This document shows, piece after piece, positions 44,870-53,884 of a DNA stretch of 60,462 nt. Both the position numbers and the translations under genes were made by a program. This DNA comes from CALISC01 sp963542545. Lineage in GTDB: Bacteria; Bacillota_I; Bacilli_A; Acholeplasmatales; Acholeplasmataceae. The stretch covers positions 1 to 60,462 of the forward strand of contig CAUTWO010000005.1 of the NCBI GenBank assembly GCA_963542545.1. Direction: 5' to 3'. The notes below the pieces were generated by a model that saw nothing but the letters and a program-made list of their open reading frames with translations, had not been told where the DNA came from and ran no database searches. Position 1 is the stretch's first letter. The number at the start of each line of letters is the position of its first letter.

Positions 44870-45475
44870 TTATTTTAATAGCGCTTCTTTTGCAAGTCTA
44901 TCTGCCACATCATTAAAAGAAATATTTGAGTGGCTTGGCACTTTTTCAAACTTAATTTCACTAAATTCAGGCTTAATGCTTAAGTAAAATTTAACATACA
45001 TAAGAGAAATTTTAGAGCATGCGCGCCATTCAGAAGTTATCCAATGAGCGAGACCTTGGTAGTCGTGGTAAATCTTGATTTTTTTAAATCCATTTCCCTT
45101 TGCCCATTTAAGCGCTTCTATTACACCAAAAACTTCCCCTGCCACATTTGCCGTTTTCAAAAACTCGTGGTCTGCGCTACTGCCAAAGATATTTTGTTTT
45201 TCTCCGTTTGGCAAAATCAAATGAACTCCGTATGAAAACTTAGCGAGTTCTTTTGAAAAACTACCGTCTGTGAAAGCGACTAAATAACCTGATTTTAAAT
45301 CTTTTTCAACCACACCTTGCCAATAGTCTGTGCCTTTTAAAAAACACTCAGCCTCTGCTTTGGTTAAAAAAGACTTGAATACTGGTTTTTTAAAACCAGC
45401 AATTGCTGCTTGGCATTCTGGCCAGGTTTCAAAAATCCCGGTTTTATTGCCTTCCTTTACAGCGTAGTATTTCAC
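44870..45475 (-). CDS. rnhA: Ribonuclease H with N-terminal hybrid-binding domain
   Basis: 201 residues. Residues 1-47 (YYAVKEGNKTGIFETWPEC, KSFLTKAEAECFL) form an RNase H1 hybrid-binding domain. Residues 63-201 are the RNase H catalytic domain with D70 (FTDGS), E114 (AGEVFGV), D138 (IYHDYQG) and D192 (ADRLAKEAL). It removes RNA from RNA:DNA hybrids. Lies 4 nt after the FNT gene, so probably co-transcribed. Confidence 0.92.
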   Translation of the reverse strand: MKYYAVKEGNKTGIFETWPECQAAIAGFKKPVFKSFLTKAEAECFLKGTDYWQGVVEKDLKSGYLVAFTDGSFSKELAKFSYGVHLILPNGEKQNIFGSSADHEFLKTANVAGEVFGVIEALKWAKGNGFKKIKIYHDYQGLAHWITSEWRACSKISLMYVKFYLSIKPEFSEIKFEKVPSHSNISFNDVADRLAKEALLK

Positions 45476-45479
45476 AAAC

Positions 45480-46226
45480 TTAATTTAACTCAGCCTCAGC
45501 TTCTTTTTCTTTGAGTCTCTTAATTAAATTTAAAAGACTTTGAATGAAAATTGAGCCGGTTGAGTTGCCAATGATTACGATAAAAATAAATAAAGCGACT
45601 TTTGCGTAGTTGTATTGAAAGCCAAATGAAAACAAAGAAAAAGATGCGATGCAGTGGTCAAAGCCAAGTAGTAAGAAAGTCCAAACCGCAAATAGCAGCG
45701 AAAGCAAGCCAATTGCTTTGTTTTTAGCATTGTTAAAACTATAAATTGCCGAGTGTAACAACATACCAGTTCCAATTGCTCCAAGGAAAGTTCGCCAAAG
45801 CGGAGTTTCTTTAAAATCTAGTTTTTTGGCAACCATTGTTTGAATTAAGTCTGCGTAAGTTTTGGGACTTCCTGGTACATTTTTTGCTGGAAACACTGTG
45901 TAGTAAAAAAGAATTGTAAAAATTACTGTGCCTAAAAAATTAGTTAAAAAAACGATAAGAAGTTCAATTAAGTAATCAGGTTTTCGTTCAAAAACATAGC
46001 CGATCCTACCAGTAAAAAGCGCTGCATCTAAAGCAATGATTAAAATGATTCCAACGCAAAAACCAACACCTGCAATAAAGTAAGTAGTCAAAGTTTGAAT
46101 GCCACTGCCTTGAGCGTACGCAGTTAAAACTAAAAAGGTAAAAGCAGCAATTGCAACCAATACTCCTGAAAGAAAACCTTGTAAGGCGAGTTTGGCGTAT
46201 TTATATAATTTTGTTTTGTTTTGCAT
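45480..46226 (-). CDS. Formate/nitrite transporter (FNT) family channel
   Basis: 248 residues with about six membrane helices. FNT marks: DAALFTGRIGY (usual LFTGN), NFLGTVIF, GFDHCIASF with the conserved pore His, and GNSTGSIFI near the C-terminus. Family members move formate, nitrite, hydrosulfide or lactate with protons; substrate cannot be told here. In a fermenter, formate or lactate export is likely. ATG at 46226 preferred (AAAGGA upstream); TTG at 46232 possible. Confidence 0.85.
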   Translation of the reverse strand: MQNKTKLYKYAKLALQGFLSGVLVAIAAFTFLVLTAYAQGSGIQTLTTYFIAGVGFCVGIILIIALDAALFTGRIGYVFERKPDYLIELLIVFLTNFLGTVIFTILFYYTVFPAKNVPGSPKTYADLIQTMVAKKLDFKETPLWRTFLGAIGTGMLLHSAIYSFNNAKNKAIGLLSLLFAVWTFLLLGFDHCIASFSLFSFGFQYNYAKVALFIFIVIIGNSTGSIFIQSLLNLIKRLKEKEAEAELN

Positions 46227-46332
46227 AGTCAAAAATTCCTTTATTTAAAATCTATATAAGTAATTTTACTCTATATAAATAAAATAGGTTTAAATAAGCA
46301 AATAAAGATAATTTTTAAAAATAAAACCAAGT

Positions 46333-46366
46333 ACTACAAATGTGCCTTGCAAGGCAGTTTTGTAGT
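46333..46366. repeat. Interrupted palindrome between divergent genes
   Basis: ACTACAAA (46333-46340) pairs with TTTGTAGT (46359-46366), enclosing the perfect palindrome TGCCTTGCAAGGCA (46343-46356). Lies between the FNT gene (minus) and tmk (plus); operator or RNA hairpin. Confidence 0.6.
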
Positions 46367-46465
46367 TTTGTAAAAGTCTTAATTTTCTTATAAAAAAGCC
46401 TTATAAAGCGATTTTAACTAACTATTTATTATGTGAATTATTTTTAGATTTTTAAAAATATTGTT

Positions 46466-46494
46466 TGCTTGTGTTTGCTTATTTTGATATACTG
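46466..46494 (+). promoter_or_regulatory. tmk operon promoter
   Basis: -35 TTGCTT, 17-bp spacer, -10 TATACT ending about 46494. Its position shows that the in-frame start at 46465 is not used. Confidence 0.6.
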
Positions 46495-46515
46495 AAAGCA
46501 CTTAGAGGTGCACAT

Positions 46516-47205
46516 ATGTTTATCACATTTGAAGGCGGAGAAGGTAGCGGAAAATCTACTATCATCAAAAAAATTAAGGCTCTTTTTGAAGAAGGTGAAA
46601 ACCAACAAAAATACTCACTTGTTAACAAAACAACAGGTGAAATTGTTCCGCTGATTTTCACCAGAGAACCAGGTGGACTTAATATTACTTTAGCCGAAGA
46701 AATTAGAGACGTTTGTCTGCATCCTAAGCACACCACAATGCAAAGTGAAACCGAAGCACTGTTGTTTGCTGCTTCTAGGTCTGAACACGTCAGACAACTA
46801 ATTGAACCTAACCGCGAAAAAGCACTAATTATTTGCGACAGATACATAGACTCTTCATACGTCTATCAAGGAGTTGCCAGAGGCTTGGGTATTGAATACA
46901 TTAAGCAAATCAACAAAAGTATTTTAAACTGCTTACCTGATTTGACTTTTATTTTTATCATCAATCACGAAAACGGTCTAAACAGAGTATCCGCTCGCAA
47001 TAAAATTAACCGTCTTGATAAAGAAAGTCGTGCTTTTCACAATAAAATTGATGAAACTTACCGCGAGCTTAAGCAAATTTTTCCTGAACGCAAGTACATA
47101 GAAATTAACGCCGAGGCTGCAGTTGAGACAGTTTTTAGACAAGTTTTTGACAGTTTAATGGAAGAACTTGCTAAGAAAAATATCAGAATCGTGCAAAATG
47201 ACTAA
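46516..47205 (+). CDS. tmk: Thymidylate kinase
   Basis: 229 residues; phosphorylates dTMP to dTDP. P-loop FEGGEGSGKST (5-15), FTREPGG, DRYIDSSYVYQGVARGLG with the DRY motif. Start set at 46516 because AGAGG precedes it and a promoter lies just upstream. First gene of a tmk-holB-rsmI-metG-yitT operon with overlapping ends, a usual Bacillota order minus yaaQ/yaaR. Confidence 0.94.
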   Translation: MFITFEGGEGSGKSTIIKKIKALFEEGENQQKYSLVNKTTGEIVPLIFTREPGGLNITLAEEIRDVCLHPKHTTMQSETEALLFAASRSEHVRQLIEPNREKALIICDRYIDSSYVYQGVARGLGIEYIKQINKSILNCLPDLTFIFIINHENGLNRVSARNKINRLDKESRAFHNKIDETYRELKQIFPERKYIEINAEAAVETVFRQVFDSLMEELAKKNIRIVQND

Positions 47206-48076
47206 AAAAGACCATTTTTTTCACCTTTCACTTTTACCTGCTGCAAAAAAAGACGAACACATTTCCTATATTCTTTTTCAAATTAAAGCAATTTTAAAAC
47301 AAGAAGGTATGCCAGATGCAGAACTAAACGCCCTTGAGTTTAAACCATCTCGCAACCTTTTTATTTTAAACAAAGAAGAAATCACCAAAGAAGCCTTGCT
47401 TGAGTTTACAAGCACCTTTAACTACACTTCTTTAAATCAATACTCTAGATTTTTTGTATTATTTGGCGTAGACCTACTGAATACTTCTCAAGCCTCTAGT
47501 TTACTTAAATTTCTAGAAGAGCCTAAAACTTCAACCTACGGTTTTTTGGTACCAGAGAATCCAGATGCTGTGCTAGACACGATTAAGTCTAGAGCCTTTC
47601 CGGTAACTTATGAAAACAAAGAAAATGCAGACAAACCAGTTTCTCTTGACGAAGAAATCTACGAACTGTCTGATGAACTTTTTAAAGATGTGCCTGAAGT
47701 TTTTGAAAGCAAAGTGTTTTTAGATAGTTTAAAAACACCTTTTTTAGAATTTATTTCAGTAATGCTAGACCCTGAAAAAAAATACACACTAACTTTGGCT
47801 AAATATTTTTCAGTTGAACACGAAAGAACCGCGGGCCGTATTTTTTTAAAACTCATTCAAACTTTTTTAATGGACGCAATTAACTTTAAGTTAAAGCGAA
47901 GTTTGCATTTCAAAAGTCAGGAAGAACATATTGCTAAACTGGCTAGTTTTAGTATGAACAAACTAATTAAGACATTTGATTTTTTGCAAAAACGTACAAA
48001 AGCCTTTTATTTTCCTGTAAACGCACGCGTGCAAATTCTTACAGCCTTGGTTGCTTTTGATCAGTTTTTAAAATGA
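47198..48076 (+). CDS. holB: DNA polymerase III subunit delta' (divergent)
   Basis: 292 residues from ATG 47198, overlapping the tmk stop. Recognised from LLKFLEEPKTSTYGFLV, DTIKSRAFPV, the flanking FFVLFGVDLLNTSQASS, and its position between tmk and rsmI. The N-terminal ATPase-like part lacks a P-loop and the four zinc Cys residues found in most delta' subunits. It is still likely the clamp-loader stator. No strong ribosome-binding site; coupled to tmk. Confidence 0.82.
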   Translation: MTKKDHFFHLSLLPAAKKDEHISYILFQIKAILKQEGMPDAELNALEFKPSRNLFILNKEEITKEALLEFTSTFNYTSLNQYSRFFVLFGVDLLNTSQASSLLKFLEEPKTSTYGFLVPENPDAVLDTIKSRAFPVTYENKENADKPVSLDEEIYELSDELFKDVPEVFESKVFLDSLKTPFLEFISVMLDPEKKYTLTLAKYFSVEHERTAGRIFLKLIQTFLMDAINFKLKRSLHFKSQEEHIAKLASFSMNKLIKTFDFLQKRTKAFYFPVNARVQILTALVAFDQFLK

Positions 48077-48930
48077 AGACACAAGTTAGTTTTGAAAATA
48101 ACTTCCCAACTCTCTATATCGTGCCCACACCAATTGGCAATTTAAAAGACATAACTTTTAGGGCCGTTGAAGTTTTAAAAGAAGTTGACGCGGTGTTTTG
48201 CGAAGACACTAGAAGAACTCTTGTTTTACTTAATCATTTTGGTATTCAAAAAACACTTTTTAGATACGAGAAGTTCAACGAAAAAACAGCGAGCAAAAAA
48301 ATTATTGCAATGCTTAAAGAAGGCAAAAATATTGCTTTGGTCTCAGACGCCGGAACTCCCGGAATTTCAGACCCGCTTTTTGAAATAATTAAGAAAGTCA
48401 AAGAAGAAAACTCAGTTAATGTTGTGCCACTTCCTGGTGCAGTTGCTTTTGTACCAGCACTAATTTGCTCAACTTTCCAAACTAACTCTTTTACTTTTCT
48501 TGGATTTTTGTCAAGAAAAAAACAAGATGCCGAAGACACTCTGCTCGAATACTGTGAAAGAAAAGAAACTTTAATAATTTATGAATCTCCGCATAGAATG
48601 CTTAAAACCCTTGAATTGTTAAAGTCTGTTTTTAAGTCCAGAGAAATTATGGTAGCGCGTGAACTGACTAAGTTACATGAGACTTTCTATTGGTTTGATT
48701 TAGTGGAGACTGATTTTAGTGAAATTCAGAATTTAGGTGAGTTTGTTATAATTATAAAAGGTAGTGATAAGCCCAAAACAGATGTTAATTTGTCATCAAA
48801 TGAACTATTTTTAAACTACCGAAACCAAGGTTTTTCTGATATGGATGCAATAAAACTTACTGCAAAAACTCTTGGTAAACCTAAGTCAGAAATTTATAAA
48901 GAGGTTAAAATCAATGAAAAAAACAAATAA
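48073..48930 (+). CDS. rsmI: 16S rRNA (cytidine(1402)-2'-O)-methyltransferase
   Basis: 285-residue tetrapyrrole-methylase-fold enzyme. Motifs: LYIVPTPIGNLKDITFRAVE, CEDTRRT, LVSDAGTPGISDP, PLPGAVAFVPAL and FLGFLSRKK. Modifies the decoding centre of 16S rRNA. ATGA overlap with holB; its end overlaps metG by 17 nt. Confidence 0.95.
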   Translation: MKTQVSFENNFPTLYIVPTPIGNLKDITFRAVEVLKEVDAVFCEDTRRTLVLLNHFGIQKTLFRYEKFNEKTASKKIIAMLKEGKNIALVSDAGTPGISDPLFEIIKKVKEENSVNVVPLPGAVAFVPALICSTFQTNSFTFLGFLSRKKQDAEDTLLEYCERKETLIIYESPHRMLKTLELLKSVFKSREIMVARELTKLHETFYWFDLVETDFSEIQNLGEFVIIIKGSDKPKTDVNLSSNELFLNYRNQGFSDMDAIKLTAKTLGKPKSEIYKEVKINEKNK

Positions 48931-50452
48931 GTTTTATATAACGTCTGCACTTCCTTATACTTCTTCATACCCGCATATTGGCAATATGTATGAGTTGATT
49001 TTAACTGACTGCATCGCTAGATTTTACAAACTAGCAGGCCACGATGTTTACTTTCAAACTGGGACTGATGAACATGGTTTAAAAATTGCAGAAAAGGCTA
49101 GCGAGGCGAAAATGTCGCCAAAAGATTATGTTGATAAAATCGTTGCCTACATTAAAGATAACTTAAAACTGCTTAACATAGAATACGATAGTTTTATTAG
49201 AACAACAGACGAAGCACACACTGAAGCGGTTGCTAAAATCGCAGACGTGATGTTTAAAAATGGCGATATTTACCTGTCTTCTTACGAAGGACTTTACTCA
49301 AAGGCAGAAGAGGCTTATGTTAGCGAAAAAGACTTAGTGGATGGGCTTTTGCCAAGTGGTGAAAAACCGATTTTAATGAAAGAAGAGTCTTACTTTTTTG
49401 CTCTTTCTAAATACCAAGCAAAACTCGTTAAACACATTAAAGACCACCCCCGTTTTATCATGCCAGAAAGCCGCAGAAACGAAATTTTGGCTTTTTTAAA
49501 AGAACCGCTTTTAGATCTTTGCGTGACCAGATCTTCTTTTGACTGGGGAGTAAAAGTAAATTTTGACAAAAAACACGTGCTTTATGTTTGGCTTGATGCA
49601 CTTTGTAACTACATTACCGGAATTGGATACTCGCCTGATAAAGCAACCACTCAGTTCAGTGAACTTTGGCCGGCTAATGCTCACATTGTCGGCAAAGACA
49701 TCACTCGTTTTCACTGCGTATACTGGCCTTGCTTTTTAATGTCGCTTGGCCTTGAATTGCCGGAGACTGTATTTGGCCACCCTTGGGTTTTAACTCACCA
49801 AACAAAGATGTCAAAATCGCTTGGTAACACCATTTACGCAGATGAATTAGTCAAAACTTTTGGTGTAGATAAAGTCCGTTTCTACTGTCTTTCAGAAATA
49901 CCTTTTAAAGACGATGGTAACTTAACATATGACTTAGTTCTTGAAAAAACTAACACAGAGTTAGTCAATACCCTTGGTAATTTAGTTAACCGAACATTTG
50001 GAATGTTGGCTAAATACTTTGATTCTAAATTCAGGCCAACCTACACAAGTTTTGATAAAAACTTTCAAGAAATTGATACCTACATTGAAAGTCTACCTGG
50101 TAAATTAACTGATTTATTTCAAGAATACAAAGTAGCAGAAGCTGCTAAAACTGTCTTAGAACTAGCGCGTTTAGCTAATAAGTTTATTGACCTTGAAGAG
50201 CCTTGGAACTTATTTAAAAACCAAGAACACGACAAACTAATGGCTGTACTAACCACACTTTTTAAAGTCATTCGTGTACTTTCAATTACCTTGCTGCCGT
50301 TTATTCCAGAAACCGCTAAAAAAATTCAAGCGATGCTAGAAATTAGTGAAGACTCACTTGAATCTGTACTTGTAAAAACTCCTTTTAAAGAAATTGTCTT
50401 TAAAAAACCAGAAATTCTTTTTGTCAGACTAGACAAAAAAGACCTTGAGTAG
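48914..50452 (+). CDS. metG: Methionyl-tRNA synthetase
   Basis: 512 residues from ATG 48914, with AGAGG about 9 nt upstream. HIGH-type motif PHIGN (about 21), QTGTDEHG, WLDALCNYITG and KMSKSLGN near 315. The connective-peptide region (AEEAYVSEKDLVDGLLPSG) has no zinc Cys residues, and there is no C-terminal EMAPII tRNA-binding domain. It is a minimal, monomer-like enzyme. Confidence 0.95.
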   Translation: MKKTNKFYITSALPYTSSYPHIGNMYELILTDCIARFYKLAGHDVYFQTGTDEHGLKIAEKASEAKMSPKDYVDKIVAYIKDNLKLLNIEYDSFIRTTDEAHTEAVAKIADVMFKNGDIYLSSYEGLYSKAEEAYVSEKDLVDGLLPSGEKPILMKEESYFFALSKYQAKLVKHIKDHPRFIMPESRRNEILAFLKEPLLDLCVTRSSFDWGVKVNFDKKHVLYVWLDALCNYITGIGYSPDKATTQFSELWPANAHIVGKDITRFHCVYWPCFLMSLGLELPETVFGHPWVLTHQTKMSKSLGNTIYADELVKTFGVDKVRFYCLSEIPFKDDGNLTYDLVLEKTNTELVNTLGNLVNRTFGMLAKYFDSKFRPTYTSFDKNFQEIDTYIESLPGKLTDLFQEYKVAEAAKTVLELARLANKFIDLEEPWNLFKNQEHDKLMAVLTTLFKVIRVLSITLLPFIPETAKKIQAMLEISEDSLESVLVKTPFKEIVFKKPEILFVRLDKKDLE

Positions 50453-50456
50453 TTTT

Positions 50457-51614
50457 ATGAAAACCAAAGAAAAGGCCCCTGTCTACATAGAACATACAGG
50501 CAAGCAAACTCAGTTAAATAAATCTAAAAAACTCACCTTTTACAGAACCCTAAATCCAGTTGAAATTCCTTACACCGAAAAACAAACCAAGAGACGTGAG
50601 TTTATCAAAAACAAAGTTTTACCTGAAGGCAATCGTCTTTTTATGGCGGTGTTTTTCACCTTTATCTACGGAATTGGTCTAGCCTGGTTTCTAGAGGCTT
50701 CATACGTTCGTATGTATACAGGCGGGGTGCCTGGAATTGGGCAGTTAATAGTTGACTTTTTGCACCACGTTGCCAAGGTTAATCTAAATCAAGAAAACGC
50801 CAAAACTGTACTTTCACTCTTTATCATAGTTGCAAATATTCCAATCCTATTGCTTGGCTGGTTTAAGGTTTCAAAAACTTTTGCGTTTTACTCAACTGTG
50901 TCAATTGTTCTGCAAGCAACTTGTGTTAAGTTTCTGCAAATTGATTTGCTTAAAACAACATCACCTTTGATTTTAGCGATAGCTGGTGGTATTTTTATTG
51001 GGGTTGGAACTGGTGGAACCCTTAAATACGGAGGTTCAACTGGTGGTCTTGACATAATTGGACAAGTTCTGGCTTTAAATAAAGGCAAAATGTCGGTTGG
51101 AAAAATTTCAACCATTATGAACTTAACGATTATTTCACTGGGTTGTTTTTTTGCTATGTTTGCAGATCCTTCTAACTCAGTAATTAAAGCATTTGTTGAA
51201 AACATCGGCGGGCCTGATGGCAAAATCCTGAAAGGAATTGGCCAACTTAAAGACAAACCTCAGATGCTTTATTCTCTTTACGTCTTTATCTTTACTTCAA
51301 TTAGACTGCTAATTTCAATGGTTGTGATGGACAAAATCCACAATTCATACAACTTAATTGAGGCGTTGATTGTCACAACTAAAGAAACTGAACTTGCGCA
51401 AACCTTAGTTAAAGAACTTAAACATGGAGTTACTTTAGTTGACGCCAAAGGCGGATACAGTTTCCAGGACAAAACAGTACTCTTAACCGTTGTTTATCAG
51501 TTTGAAGAACAAAAACTAATTGACTTAATATTTAAAATTGACCCGAAAGCCTTTATTACCTTTAAACACATCTCTTCCTTTAAAGGTAGATTTAGAATTA
51601 AGGCTCTGGCCTAA
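50457..51614 (+). CDS. YitT family membrane protein
   Basis: 385 residues. About 70 hydrophilic residues, then five to six helices with GGVPGIGQLI and GGSTGGLDIIGQVL (YitT/DUF161 repeats), then a C-terminal DUF2179 cytosolic domain (EALIVTTKETELAQTLVKEL, HISSFKGRFR). Function of the family is uncertain. Last gene of the tmk operon; ATG 50457 follows the metG stop by 4 nt. Confidence 0.82.
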   Translation: MKTKEKAPVYIEHTGKQTQLNKSKKLTFYRTLNPVEIPYTEKQTKRREFIKNKVLPEGNRLFMAVFFTFIYGIGLAWFLEASYVRMYTGGVPGIGQLIVDFLHHVAKVNLNQENAKTVLSLFIIVANIPILLLGWFKVSKTFAFYSTVSIVLQATCVKFLQIDLLKTTSPLILAIAGGIFIGVGTGGTLKYGGSTGGLDIIGQVLALNKGKMSVGKISTIMNLTIISLGCFFAMFADPSNSVIKAFVENIGGPDGKILKGIGQLKDKPQMLYSLYVFIFTSIRLLISMVVMDKIHNSYNLIEALIVTTKETELAQTLVKELKHGVTLVDAKGGYSFQDKTVLLTVVYQFEEQKLIDLIFKIDPKAFITFKHISSFKGRFRIKALA

Positions 51615-51629
51615 GACTTTAAAAAAATT

Positions 51630-51666
51630 AAACCCATTTAAACCAACCTGGTCTAAATGGGTTTTT
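51630..51666 (+). terminator. Terminator of tmk-yitT operon
   Basis: AAACCCATTTA (51630-51640) pairs with TAAATGGGTTT (51654-51664), with an inner ACC/GGT pair, followed by T. Confidence 0.75.
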
Positions 51667-51683
51667 AACTTGCTAAAAATAAA

Positions 51684-51708
51684 AAAACTCTGGTAAAACC
51701 AGAGTTTT
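51684..51708 (-). terminator. Terminator of tRNA-Arg
   Basis: AAAACTCTGGT (51684-51694) and ACCAGAGTTTT (51698-51708); on the minus strand a long T-run follows. Confidence 0.8.
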
Positions 51709-51717
51709 AAAGTCAAA

Positions 51718-51794
51718 TGGCGATGCAGAAGGGATTCGAACCCCCGACCGATAGCTTAGAAGGCTATTGCTCTATCCAGCTGAGCTACTGCACC
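51718..51794 (-). tRNA. tRNA-Arg (anticodon TCT)
   Basis: 77-nt cloverleaf with encoded CCA. Acceptor GGTGCAG/CTGCATC (one G-U), D stem GCTC/GAGC, anticodon stem ATAGC/GCTAT with loop CTTCTAA (anticodon TCT, reads AGA), T stem GGGGG/CCCTT with two G-U pairs and loop TTCGAAT. AGA is the common Arg codon of this AT-rich window. Confidence 0.96.
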
Positions 51795-51804
51795 AACAAA
51801 TAGA

Positions 51805-51833
51805 ATTATATAAAAATAACCCTATTTTTTCAA
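51805..51833 (-). promoter_or_regulatory. tRNA-Arg promoter
   Basis: Minus strand -35 TTGAAA (plus 51828-51833), 17-bp spacer, -10 TATAAT (plus 51805-51810). Confidence 0.75.
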
Positions 51834-51866
51834 CTATCGCTTTTAAGTTAGTTTTAATTCCTAAAA

Positions 51867-52628
51867 TTAGTATTTTTTGATGTGGAAAAAAGCAATAATA
51901 GTGTCAGCGAGCAAAAAACCAAAGCCGAGCGCTGACAAACCAAGTGAAGTGTATACCAAAGCGTGTTGTAGCGAATCTATTGTTACTCTGTGTAGTAAAA
52001 ACAGGTTTAGCGTGATAAACACAAAACTTAGCGTCAAAACATCTAAGCCTAGTCTTAAAAACGCCAAATATTTCTTATCTGAACCCGCTGCGTGGAATCT
52101 AGCAAGAAGTGTTAAAACACCAGGAGCAAGTGCTAACCATTTAAAGTGTGCAAAGTTTTGGAGTTTAAAGGCAGTTAGAATTTTTCCAATTGCTTTGTGG
52201 GTAAAAGGTTTGGTGTAGATACTTTGGATAAAAAAGCCTGAGAACTCTGAGTTTTCGTATTGGCTTTCCACGCCCTTTGGAGTTGGCATTTTAAAGTCAA
52301 AGTATAAACTTAAAATCACAACCACGCTAATAACAACCGCAGTGCTAACCCCAGTTATTTTAAGTAAAGTACTTCTGGTTGTACCTAAAATCAAGAAACA
52401 AAGCGCGACTAGAAATAAAGAAATAAAGGAGTAGTAAACATATACATTTGAAACTGATTTAAATTTCTTAAAAAAACCAGATTTAGCAAAACTAAAAATT
52501 TCGCCAACTGAAGAAGTTAAGGCTAAGAGAAAATAAGCGGTGGTTAAAATAATTAAGATATAGGCAATAAATCTAAAAACAATTCTTGTTTTACTGGCTT
52601 CATTTGAAACTAAATATTCTCTAAACAT
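51867..52628 (-). CDS. Unknown polytopic membrane protein
   Basis: 253 residues with about six predicted membrane helices (near 18-40, 65-85, 92-112, 165-180, 190-212, 228-248). A Lys-rich loop FAKSGFFKKFKSV follows helix 1. I recognise no family. It lies downstream of another unknown membrane protein on the same strand, with a terminator between them. Confidence 0.75.
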   Translation of the reverse strand: MFREYLVSNEASKTRIVFRFIAYILIILTTAYFLLALTSSVGEIFSFAKSGFFKKFKSVSNVYVYYSFISLFLVALCFLILGTTRSTLLKITGVSTAVVISVVVILSLYFDFKMPTPKGVESQYENSEFSGFFIQSIYTKPFTHKAIGKILTAFKLQNFAHFKWLALAPGVLTLLARFHAAGSDKKYLAFLRLGLDVLTLSFVFITLNLFLLHRVTIDSLQHALVYTSLGLSALGFGFLLADTIIAFFHIKKY

Positions 52629-52713
52629 CGCGTACTCCTTCTTTTTGATTTTTGTTTAAAAACAATATCTGTTAACAATGATAACACTTTTTAGGCGAAG
52701 TTATTTTTAATTA

Positions 52714-52741
52714 AAAAAGTGTGGTTTTCACCACACTTTTT
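52714..52741. terminator. Terminator between membrane protein genes
   Basis: AAAAAGTGTGGT (52714-52725), TTTC loop, ACCACACTTTTT (52730-52741). Confidence 0.85.
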
Positions 52742-52746
52742 CCGAT

Positions 52747-53613
52747 TTATTTCGCAACTTCTTCTTTCTTAACTGGTTTTTTCTCTTTGTAGGCAAGTCC
52801 TGCGATTGAAGTTGAGACTAATAACACACAAACACCTAAGTAGTACCAAGCAGCGTAAGTTTGCATGAACACAAGTGATTTAGTTAAGGCTTTCATATTT
52901 GCTTTGTCAGCAAAGTTATTGAATGCTTTGAAAGCAAATGGAAGCATCGCTAACATAAAGACAAATAAGGTGAACGCCAACAGTGAACTATCTACTCTTG
53001 GTTTGCGGATAGCTGCAACTAAGAAGAACGCAAACAAGCAACCAAGATAAATATTAAGTAGTTGAGGAAGAATTTTATTTACGCTGGCAACTCCTTCAAA
53101 ATAAAGAAGTTTTTTCATAGTTCCGTTTGCTTGTGCAAATAGTTTTGCGTTAAAAAGGTCAGAAACAAATGGCGAAGTTACATTATTTGGTAAACCAGGA
53201 AAACCAGTATTTAGGTTAATAGCTAAATAAAAAGCATCAACTGCAAACAACACTGCCAACAAACTAATTAACACTTTTCCTACAGTAGATTTACATAGCG
53301 ATACTACGGTTAAACCTAAAATTAGCGAGAAAAACGGAAAAATTATTGAGAACACAACGCCTTTGTCTAAACGCATTGCTTGAAATACTTTATCAATATT
53401 TGGTGCTATTTTAATCAAACCAGGAGCCGGTGAGTAAATTAAGAACACCACAACCAATAGTGTTGCCACTAAAAGTAGAGCAAACATAGTTTTTCTAAAA
53501 GCAACAGAGTCTGACTTATTTTTATTTTTTTGAGTTTTTTTATTGTAATTGTAGAAATCCTCGTCTACACGGGCATTTTTTTGTTGAAAAAAATAAGGTC
53601 TTTCTTTATACAT
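52747..53613 (-). CDS. Unknown polytopic membrane protein
   Basis: 288 residues. The N-terminal ~40 residues are hydrophilic and basic, rich in Asn, Lys and Tyr (DEDFYNYNKKTQ). About six helices follow, then a Lys/Glu-rich tail (EKKPVKKEEVAK). Not recognised. Its general layout resembles the neighbour at 51.9-52.6 kb, but sequence similarity is not evident. The start is preceded by a GGAGA site on the minus strand. Confidence 0.75.
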   Translation of the reverse strand: MYKERPYFFQQKNARVDEDFYNYNKKTQKNKNKSDSVAFRKTMFALLLVATLLVVVFLIYSPAPGLIKIAPNIDKVFQAMRLDKGVVFSIIFPFFSLILGLTVVSLCKSTVGKVLISLLAVLFAVDAFYLAINLNTGFPGLPNNVTSPFVSDLFNAKLFAQANGTMKKLLYFEGVASVNKILPQLLNIYLGCLFAFFLVAAIRKPRVDSSLLAFTLFVFMLAMLPFAFKAFNNFADKANMKALTKSLVFMQTYAAWYYLGVCVLLVSTSIAGLAYKEKKPVKKEEVAK

Positions 53614-53740
53614 ATATCTCTCCTAAGAACATTTTTATTATATCATGAGCCCATAAATCTCTATTTATTAAATAAATAAATCTCGCCAATAAACTAAACT
53701 CACCACTCAGTTTTTTAAAAAAATAAAATTAAAATCAAAA

Positions 53741-53856
53741 TTAGACAAAAATCAGCGAAATTATGCTATATTTATACAAATTGCACGTTGATGCGTTTGT
53801 ATATTTCTAGTGCCTATTTTTAATCTTTTGAAATAGGTGGAATATATTAACATCAA
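53741..53856 (+). promoter_or_regulatory. rpsB promoter and structured leader
   Basis: A likely -35 TTAGAC (53741-53746) with a -10 near 53762-53772. In the leader CCTATTT (53813-53819) pairs with AAATAGG (53831-53837). An outer helix TTGATG (53788-53793) with CATCAA (53851-53856) encloses it. Position and shape suggest ribosomal-protein autoregulation by S2; that is inference. Confidence 0.5.
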
Positions 53857-53884
53857 TGGAAGGAAACGAAAGAGGTGAATTTAT

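Noticed and set aside
46465..46515. N-terminal extension of Tmk
   Set aside because: It overlaps a well-spaced promoter, and the family N-terminus begins at MFITFEGGEG.
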